64,000 nucleotides of DNA from an uncultured Pseudohongiella sp. Its GTDB lineage: Bacteria; Pseudomonadota; Gammaproteobacteria; Pseudomonadales; Pseudohongiellaceae. Made by a program: the position numbers and the translations under genes. Of this stretch, positions 58,906-64,000 are shown one piece after another; the first letter of the stretch is position 1; every line of letters starts with the position of its first letter. Below the pieces are notes generated by a model. The model was not told the DNA's origin. It saw only the letters and a list, made by a program, of their open reading frames with translations, and ran no database searches. The stretch spans positions 744,001 through 808,000 of the forward strand of contig OX638323.1 of the NCBI GenBank assembly GCA_951812715.1, given 5' to 3'.

Positions 58906-60064
58906 TTCTCGCTCCAATTTTTTAGCCACTCTTGTGCAATGCGATATGATTGCAACTCAAAACGTGCAGTATCGTAACACATATTTACGAAAAGTAACAA
59001 ATAGCGTGTAACTGGTAACACTTTTGCCAATTTCAATAGGTAAACAAGAAAATTGGGGTCTTTAGATGCGCAGCCTGAATTCCAACCGCGGCGGCGCACG
59101 CTCCGCCGAAGACAGGGGCGTTCCCTGGCGGCTGAAGGGGAAGGATGCGGATCTGGTCTGCCCGCGGGAAACCAGAGCCCAGGAAGAACCGCTAATCGAA
59201 CCTGGCAAGCAACGAGGCTGACCGGCATTCCACTCCGGTCACTTCCAAAGTTATTTTTTCGATGCCGGAAGAAAGGCTATTCCGGCGCCTCGGTTTATTA
59301 GCGCAAGGAGCCGCAACGGGTGCGGCTCGGGACAAGAATGCCGGTTGACGGACGAACCATCGTGCAATTGCTCCCGCACTGACGGGAAAGCCACGATCGG
59401 CCGAAATCAACGACGGTATCGGAAAGGCGCGGCGGACTCCGAAGAAAATGTTGCGGTGTCAGCCAAAAATCCGTCAAGCCATGAATTCGTTGCCTGGTTT
59501 CTCCGTCAGAGCGGACGCAACAAGCGCCATGGACGCAATACGCAGCGCATTGACGCTGTACGCAATTGTGGAATCGGGATATCCAGCAGACAGGCCGCAC
59601 TGCCTGGCGATGCGTGAGCGGCAACGCGCTTACAATGGCAAAGCATCGGTTCATGCTTTCCAGGACGGCAGCTACGCATCCCGCGACTATCTGGAGAGCG
59701 CTAGCACGCCCGCTGTACGACATGCCGCGTTCGGCAAGAATCGCGGCTGGAAGAGGGAGGAAATGAACTCTACCTCCTGGCCGCGGAAACAGCCGCGGCG
59801 TTTCCACTCCAGCGTCAAAGCCCGCATTTGCTGGCTAAGGCTTTGCTTCGGATTAGTACAAAAGACGGCAATGGAACCAGCGGCTCCATTACTCTATCCG
59901 GCTTGAGCGACAATGTTCCGGGAGACCGCGGAATTCCTGCAATTCGATCTCTCAGGTTTCGTGAAAGATCACGCTCCATGAAACTTTGTCAATTTGCGAA
60001 TAGCACTCCGCCGTGAGGCCAAGATTCAATGCAGCCTGGGAACCAATACAAATTCAATCCGCAT
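58906..60064. other. 1.16-kb intergenic region upstream of the second giant gene
   Basis: No supported gene; short frames on both strands (for example 59448-59906 plus) have no recognisable features. The part next to the giant gene (58930-59050) is AT-rich and contains four GTAAC words (listed separately). Two hairpins are present: GCCGGAA/TTCCGGC at 59264-59287 and GAGCCGCA/TGCGGCTC at 59309-59329, neither followed by a T-run. Confidence 0.55.
58974..59019 (-). promoter_or_regulatory. cluster of four GTAAC direct repeats near the giant-gene promoter
   Basis: GTAAC occurs on the plus strand at 58974, 58994, 59008 and 59015 (GTTAC on the minus strand), 70-115 bp upstream of the ATG at 58905. 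A minus-strand TTGTTA with a TACGAT-like -10 at 18 nt overlaps the cluster. It could be a direct-repeat operator for a response regulator. Two more GTAAC words lie at 62789 and 62799, upstream of the copper/heme gene. Confidence 0.35.
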
Positions 60065-61018
60065 TTACCTGGTCACGGTCACCGTAAGGTTTCGGTAGGT
60101 GAACAGGGAACCGTCGCTGGCCACCCCGCGCAGCACGTATTCTCCAGGCTCGGAAAAGCTGGCGGTGGCCTGCCAGCGATTGCCCTCGGGCACCGGCGGA
60201 ATGATGTAAGGCGGCGACCAGGGCGAGTTTGCATAGGCTCTGCTGTCGATGTATGTCTTGAATTGCACGGGGTAAAAAGTGACGCGTCTGGCGTCGCCGC
60301 GGTAGACGATCCAGGAAAAGCGCAGGCCCGGGCCCGATGCAACGACGATGGAAGACGGTGGACGGTAAATCTGCTCGGCCGTGCTCGGAATCGGCCGCTC
60401 GGCGCGGGCCGGCAGGTTGTCCGGGTCATTGGCGTACACCGCCAGCGATATCGGCTCGCCTACCCTGGCTCGGCGAATGTTGTCGCCTTCCACTTCCAGT
60501 TCAGGTGGGATATTGGTGCGCAGGGCGTCGTTCAGACTGCCGAATGCGCCGCCTACCTCGGTAGATATCACCTGCGGATCAATGCGGTAATCGGGCTTTA
60601 GCGAGCCGAAGGCGCGATTGGTCTGGCCCTGGGTGCGCAAGGTCCAGACCAATTCATCCGCGCCGAAGTTCTCGGGTACATCGATGGTGAACAAAAATGG
60701 GTTGCGGCGTGGATAGAAATGCGTCGGCTGTCCCATGTCGGCGCTGGCCATGTCAAAGCTCTCGATGCTCAGATCGTCCAGCTCGCCTTCGCCGACATGG
60801 CTGAAATGGTTATCAGGCCCAATAGGTATATCGAACTGTTCCTCCCAGTTCGAATTCATGTAGCCGAAGAAAAGCCTATAACCGCCTTCTTCTTCGTTGG
60901 GCCACCAACCTTCAAAAGCGGGCGAGATGATTTCGCCGCTCTTGACCATGAAACGCTGCTGAGCGAATGCCGGCGACGCGACGGCCAACGCCAGCAACAC
61001 AAACAGAATCTCCCTCAT
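60065..61018 (-). CDS. exported hypothetical protein, partner of the copper/heme protein
   Basis: A 317-aa protein with a clear signal peptide (MREILFVLLALAVASPAFAQ). The mature part is beta-rich and contains YRLFFGYMNSNWEEQFDIP, a HFYPRRNPFLFTIDVP strand and a C-terminal Ig-like domain (EPGEYVLRGVASDGSLF...LTVTV). The family is not recognised by name. The ATG at 61018 is preferred, with GGAG 9 nt upstream; an ATG at 61027 is possible, and the open frame upstream to 61201 is not supported. It lies 210 bp downstream of the CxxCH/monooxygenase-like gene on the same strand and probably acts with it in the periplasm. Confidence 0.75.
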   Translation of the reverse strand: MREILFVLLALAVASPAFAQQRFMVKSGEIISPAFEGWWPNEEEGGYRLFFGYMNSNWEEQFDIPIGPDNHFSHVGEGELDDLSIESFDMASADMGQPTHFYPRRNPFLFTIDVPENFGADELVWTLRTQGQTNRAFGSLKPDYRIDPQVISTEVGGAFGSLNDALRTNIPPELEVEGDNIRRARVGEPISLAVYANDPDNLPARAERPIPSTAEQIYRPPSSIVVASGPGLRFSWIVYRGDARRVTFYPVQFKTYIDSRAYANSPWSPPYIIPPVPEGNRWQATASFSEPGEYVLRGVASDGSLFTYRNLTVTVTR

Positions 61019-61228
61019 GCGCGACATCTCCGCAAGGAACTTGCTCTCAATAATTGTTTCACGCCCGCCGGATAATCGAGTTGAACTCATGCGCCGGGGC
61101 GGGCAACGCCTGCGTCGTTCCGGCCATCGATCACAGCCCGGCGGCGCTGGGGCGCACAAAGCCGACGTTTGGTAACCGCCTGCCCTCGCCCCTGGGCGCA
61201 AATTCGGTCGCTGCCCCGATGTGCAAAG

Positions 61229-62695
61229 TCAGTCGTTGCCTTGGGCAATGGTCGCCTGCGCCGGTTCCGGCGCCCAGCACATCGGGCAGCCAACGTCATA
61301 CTCGTTGCGGTCCTTCATGCCCGCTCGGCGAATCGCCATTTCAGCCTGAAACTGTTCTTCGGTGAGAGACACCGAATAGCCCAGGTCGATAAACATGTTG
61401 GAGACCGATCGCCTGCCGCCGCCGGCCCAGTTGCGCGCGTCCGCCAGATTGGGGTTCGCCGCGGTAGTGTCGAGGTAGCCGATGGTGTGCAGGATCGTGC
61501 CCTTGGGTAGCAGCGGCGCCTTGTCGTCCTCGTAAATATACTGCTTCACCCAGTTGTGGTCATAGCCGACGCAATTGAGCGTGAACTGGTTGTGGCCCCA
61601 GATCGCCTCCAGGCACATGCGCACGCCGGGAGCGTGCAGATGTGGCTCGAATGCGATGATCTTGGTGTGTTCCCGCAGTACGACATAGTTGTGCACTTCC
61701 TGATTGGCGCGATTGGGCAGGATATCAATATCTACGCCGTTGCCCGTGCGCGGTCCGCGCCGGCTGTATTGCGGCGCATAACCGACCGGGAAGAAACTGA
61801 TGCCGAATTGCAGGTGCCCGGTAGTCTCGCGGCCGTTGGAATGCAAATGCGCGGCATACAGATGCAGGGCCGAATTGGCTGGCAGCAGGCGCCCGGCCTT
61901 TTCCGGGAAAGTGTCCGCGTTGCGCCCCACTTCGTGGATCGGCCAGCTCGTCACATCGCCGACAACCTCGTTGCCATCATCGTTAAGCACGCCGCTACGA
62001 TAGGTCATATGGTGGAAGATGTAGCGACCGCCTACGGTGCTGGTGCCGATATCCGCGGGGATATCGTTGATTTCGCGCACTTCGACCGACTTGACGTAGC
62101 GGTCTTCGGTTAGCCCGGTCGGCACCAGGCCGATGTCGCCCCACCAGTCAGGACCGATCGCGGGCCGGGTCACGTCCGGCGAGCGCAGGATGAGATCGGG
62201 CTCGCCCAGGGTCCACTCGTTGCTGTCGGAGAATACAAGCAGTGGCGGCTCATTATCGGGATCGCCGCGCGGCGCGCCATTGTTGACCCAGTCCTGAATC
62301 AGCGCCAGTTCCAGATTAGACAGCGAGTAATCGCTCTTGAAACCATTGATGCCAATGTCCTTCTCCACGAACCAGGGCGGCATGGCGCCCATGCGGTCGC
62401 GGATGGCGGTGCGATACATGATGACCGGCGCCCAGGGGCGGACCTGATCGTATGTCATCAGCACCATCGGTCCGCCGCCGCCGGGACGGTGGCATTGCTG
62501 ACAACTCTGCTGCAGGATTGGTGCGATATGATCGGCGAAAGTCGCGCTGCCCGCCTCCATGCCGAAATCTTCGATGTCATAGTAGTGTAATTGATGATTG
62601 GCAACGCTGGCATCGTGGGGTTGCGCCGGCAAAATGCCGGGAACCAGAACCAGGCCGAAACTCAGTAAGGCTGCCAACGAATATCTGCTCATCAT
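61229..62695 (-). CDS. periplasmic protein with CxxCH motif and copper type II monooxygenase-like domain
   Basis: A 488-aa exported protein. After a signal peptide (MMSRYSLAALLSFGLVLVPG, then ILPAQP) comes a cytochrome-c-like segment with one heme motif CQQCH at residues 65-69 and MPPW at about 105. The C-terminal part has paired histidines and a Met: HHM at 228-230, HLH at 283-285, HLH at 352-354 and Met360, resembling the copper sites of the PHM/DBH fold. It may be an electron-coupled copper oxygenase or a copper-binding sensor; the reaction is unknown. The start at 62695 has GGGAG 6 nt upstream, and the upstream frame to 62761 lacks a signal. The two-metal architecture is inferred from motifs. 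Confidence 0.78.
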   Translation of the reverse strand: MMSRYSLAALLSFGLVLVPGILPAQPHDASVANHQLHYYDIEDFGMEAGSATFADHIAPILQQSCQQCHRPGGGGPMVLMTYDQVRPWAPVIMYRTAIRDRMGAMPPWFVEKDIGINGFKSDYSLSNLELALIQDWVNNGAPRGDPDNEPPLLVFSDSNEWTLGEPDLILRSPDVTRPAIGPDWWGDIGLVPTGLTEDRYVKSVEVREINDIPADIGTSTVGGRYIFHHMTYRSGVLNDDGNEVVGDVTSWPIHEVGRNADTFPEKAGRLLPANSALHLYAAHLHSNGRETTGHLQFGISFFPVGYAPQYSRRGPRTGNGVDIDILPNRANQEVHNYVVLREHTKIIAFEPHLHAPGVRMCLEAIWGHNQFTLNCVGYDHNWVKQYIYEDDKAPLLPKGTILHTIGYLDTTAANPNLADARNWAGGGRRSVSNMFIDLGYSVSLTEEQFQAEMAIRRAGMKDRNEYDVGCPMCWAPEPAQATIAQGND

Positions 62696-62848
62696 TGTCT
62701 TCTCCCATGGGGCCGGCAGGCCGAACTCCAACTGGAAATTATCCAGCGAGAATAAGTTCAATGCGGCTGAATGTCTATGCTCGCCTTTGTAACATCCTGT
62801 AACTCCGGCAAGGCGAAAGCGGTCAGGGTGGTAGCGGAGGGGCGAAAC

Positions 62849-63154
62849 TTATGGTTCGGCATACGGGCGAACCCGAGCGCGAATTTGCTCGCCGTTTTGC
62901 GATAGCTCTCGACTCAATTCGTAAACCTTTTGCGCGTTCATCCAGAATTCTGGTGTTTGCCCGAAGTACGCCCCCAGCGCAATGGCGGTTTCCGCGCTGA
63001 TCCCGCGCCGTTCGTGGACAATTTCGTGTAGTCGAGTCGGGGGTAGTCCGGTATCCCGCGCGACTTGATGCACCGTAAGCCCAATATCCTGAATCTGCTC
63101 AAGCAGCAATGCGCCAGGATGTGTTGCTATTCGGTGTGTTGGTGTCTGCGTCAT
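62849..63154 (-). CDS. higA: HigA-type antitoxin (XRE-family HTH)
   Basis: A 101-aa DNA-binding antitoxin. It has the HigA/VapI N-terminal signature HPGALLLEQIQDIGLTVHQVARDTG, then the recognition helix region LPPTRLHEIVHERRGIS and the conserved ETAIALGAYFGQTPEFWMN. It neutralises the toxin encoded 15 bp upstream and presumably represses the operon through the inverted repeat at 63480-63496. Gene order toxin-antitoxin is typical of higBA. Confidence 0.93.
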   Translation of the reverse strand: MTQTPTHRIATHPGALLLEQIQDIGLTVHQVARDTGLPPTRLHEIVHERRGISAETAIALGAYFGQTPEFWMNAQKVYELSRELSQNGEQIRARVRPYAEP

Positions 63155-63169
63155 CGGCTTTCCTCCAAT

Positions 63170-63454
63170 TTAGTGATAGTGGTTATTCAGCTCAACATCA
63201 TAAGCATCGCCATCCCGCCACCAGAAACAAATGCGCCATCTCCGGGTAACTCGAATGCTATATTGGCCCACACGGTCTCCGACCAGTTTCTGCAAATGAT
63301 TGCCTCGCGGCGCTCGCAGATCCGTAACCCTGACCGCATAGTGGATACGATCCAGTTTGCGCCTAGCGCGCCTAATCAACTCGGGCGGAAGCGAACGCGG
63401 GGATGTCCCGTGATAAACATCCCTTGTCCGCCTATCAGCGAATGAAACAATCAT
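63170..63454 (-). CDS. higB: HigB/RelE-superfamily toxin
   Basis: Ribosome-dependent mRNA interferase type. The 94-aa protein has MIVSFADRRTRDVYHG at the N-terminus, an RARRKLDRIHYA helix, and the conserved core HLQKLVGDRVGQYSIRVTRRWRICFWWRDGDAYDVELNNHYH-like C-terminus, including the basic and final His-x-x-His-type residues of the family. Start codons at 63454 and 63460 share the GGAAGGCGGA ribosome-binding sequence; the former matches family N-termini better. The frame is open to 63580, but that part contains the promoter and operator. Confidence 0.9.
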   Translation of the reverse strand: MIVSFADRRTRDVYHGTSPRSLPPELIRRARRKLDRIHYAVRVTDLRAPRGNHLQKLVGDRVGQYSIRVTRRWRICFWWRDGDAYDVELNNHYH

Positions 63455-63479
63455 TCGCATTCCGCCTTCCGTTTTACGA

Positions 63480-63525
63480 TTTCCGTAATGCGGAAAGCAT
63501 AATATATTGTTTGTAAGTTGTCCAA
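63480..63525 (-). promoter_or_regulatory. higBA promoter and operator
   Basis: On the minus strand TTGGAC (63520-63525) is followed after 15-16 nt by TATTAT/ATTATG (63498-63504). Immediately downstream is the inverted repeat TTTCCG-N5-CGGAAA (63480-63496), placed to block transcription when HigA binds. It lies 20-26 bp before the toxin start. Confidence 0.6.
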
Positions 63526-63806
63526 GATTTACTCCACGGTGGTCCACGGCACCACGGGCCGCGCCAGCAACAAGCACCATACTTTGGCGCCTATTGCCAG
63601 TCGGAGCCTAGAGGCACAAAGTGTAGTAAGCGTTCGTCAGATTGCTCGGTTTCAAGCAGAAGAAAATAGCGTTGAATACTTGCATCGGTGACAGGCGATC
63701 GCCGGAATTCAGGTTGGATCGTCAAACCAGCTTGAAACCGCGGCTTGAGTGCGCGTTGATCTATATATGCCGAAACCCGACCCGCGGGGTGGGTGTTCCC
63801 ATGGTA

Positions 63807-63835
63807 TTGCCGTGGTGTTGCAAAGTTTGCATAAT
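63807..63835 (+). promoter_or_regulatory. candidate promoter of the lipoprotein gene
   Basis: TTGCCG (63807-63812) and CATAAT (63830-63835) with a 17-bp spacer. The expected start point, near 63842, lies only about two bases before the ATG at 63844, so the transcript would be nearly leaderless. Confidence 0.45.
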
Positions 63836-63843
63836 TTCCATGA

Positions 63844-64000
63844 ATGAACGTGCTAAACCTTGTGAAAAAGAGCGTTTCCACCGGCAGGTTTTTGAATCGT
63901 TACACGGTCGGACACCTTCTGTTGACGTTCGCCGCCGTCGTTCTGGCCGGCTGTGCGCAGAGCCTCCCTCCATCTCGACTTCCACCGCCCCGACCACTCG
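63844..64000 (+). CDS. lipoprotein N-terminus, cut by window end
   Basis: An open plus-strand frame of 52 codons reaching the window edge. It encodes a basic N-region (LVKKSVSTGRFLNRY), a hydrophobic segment (LLLTFAAVVLAG) and a lipobox VLAGC with Cys37, followed by a Pro-rich linker (LPPSRLPPPRP). This is a typical outer-membrane lipoprotein signal, so the protein should be lipidated and exported. There is no ribosome-binding site, in agreement with the near-leaderless promoter upstream. Function cannot be told from this fragment. Confidence 0.7.
   Translation, partial: MNVLNLVKKSVSTGRFLNRYTVGHLLLTFAAVVLAGCAQSLPPSRLPPPRPL

Noticed and set aside
59448..59906. 152-codon plus-strand frame in the intergenic region
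   Set aside because: No motif, no credible start signal, and an opposing frame of similar length on the minus strand.
63591..63881. 96-codon minus-strand frame upstream of higB
   Set aside because: It would overlap the lipoprotein start and its promoter, and has no recognised domain or ribosome-binding site; kept as undecided rather than called.

Overview
This is about 64 kb of GC-rich bacterial chromosome, almost certainly from a gammaproteobacterium. The evidence is the tgt-yajC-secD-secF cluster beside prfC, a HolD-like psi subunit, HisC, and the Anbu/ATP-grasp/alpha-E cluster. Two giant secreted repeat proteins, a large RTX protein and a periplasmic copper/heme pair fit a marine or host-associated (for example sponge) lifestyle. 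That lifestyle is inferred from gene content, not shown. No rRNA, tRNA, IS element, prophage or CRISPR array was seen.

Left part (1-20 kb), mostly housekeeping. On the minus strand prfC, tgt, yajC, secD, secF and a four-LysM MltD-type lytic transglycosylase run as one gene train: translation termination, tRNA queuosine exchange, Sec export, wall remodelling. An isovaleryl-CoA-dehydrogenase-type flavoenzyme diverges from prfC. Then come an unrecognised 232-aa protein, a 995-aa RTX beta-roll protein, a 768-bp intergenic stretch with a candidate terminated small RNA, hisC with a translationally coupled small membrane protein, a HolD-like gene, and a two-gene unit of a zinc-free quinone-oxidoreductase-type MDR enzyme and an AMP-forming acyl-CoA synthetase.

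Middle (20-26.7 kb). The Anbu proteasome-like peptidase faces, with overlapping 3' ends, a minus-strand operon of a circularly permuted ATP-grasp, an alpha-E protein and a zinc-ribbon metallopeptidase. Together they form a predicted peptide-modifying and peptide-degrading system. An aldo-keto reductase and an exported double-VOC protein follow.

Right-centre (26.7-58.9 kb) is dominated by two tandem minus-strand giant genes encoding autotransporter-like surface proteins of 6,799 and about 3,455 aa. The first has 26 FN3 domains, 21 cadherin-like units, 12 more FN3 domains, Ig-like and Calx-beta domains and a beta-barrel. The second has 25 bacterial Ig-like units, Calx-beta domains and nearly the same C-terminal helix-linker-barrel module. 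They look like one anchoring cassette carrying two different, recently amplified stalks. The 1.4 kb between them has no gene but holds strong inverted repeats.

Right end (59-64 kb): an intergenic region, a CxxCH plus copper-monooxygenase-like exported protein with a conserved partner, a higBA toxin-antitoxin pair with a visible operator, and the first 52 codons of a lipoprotein cut by the window edge.
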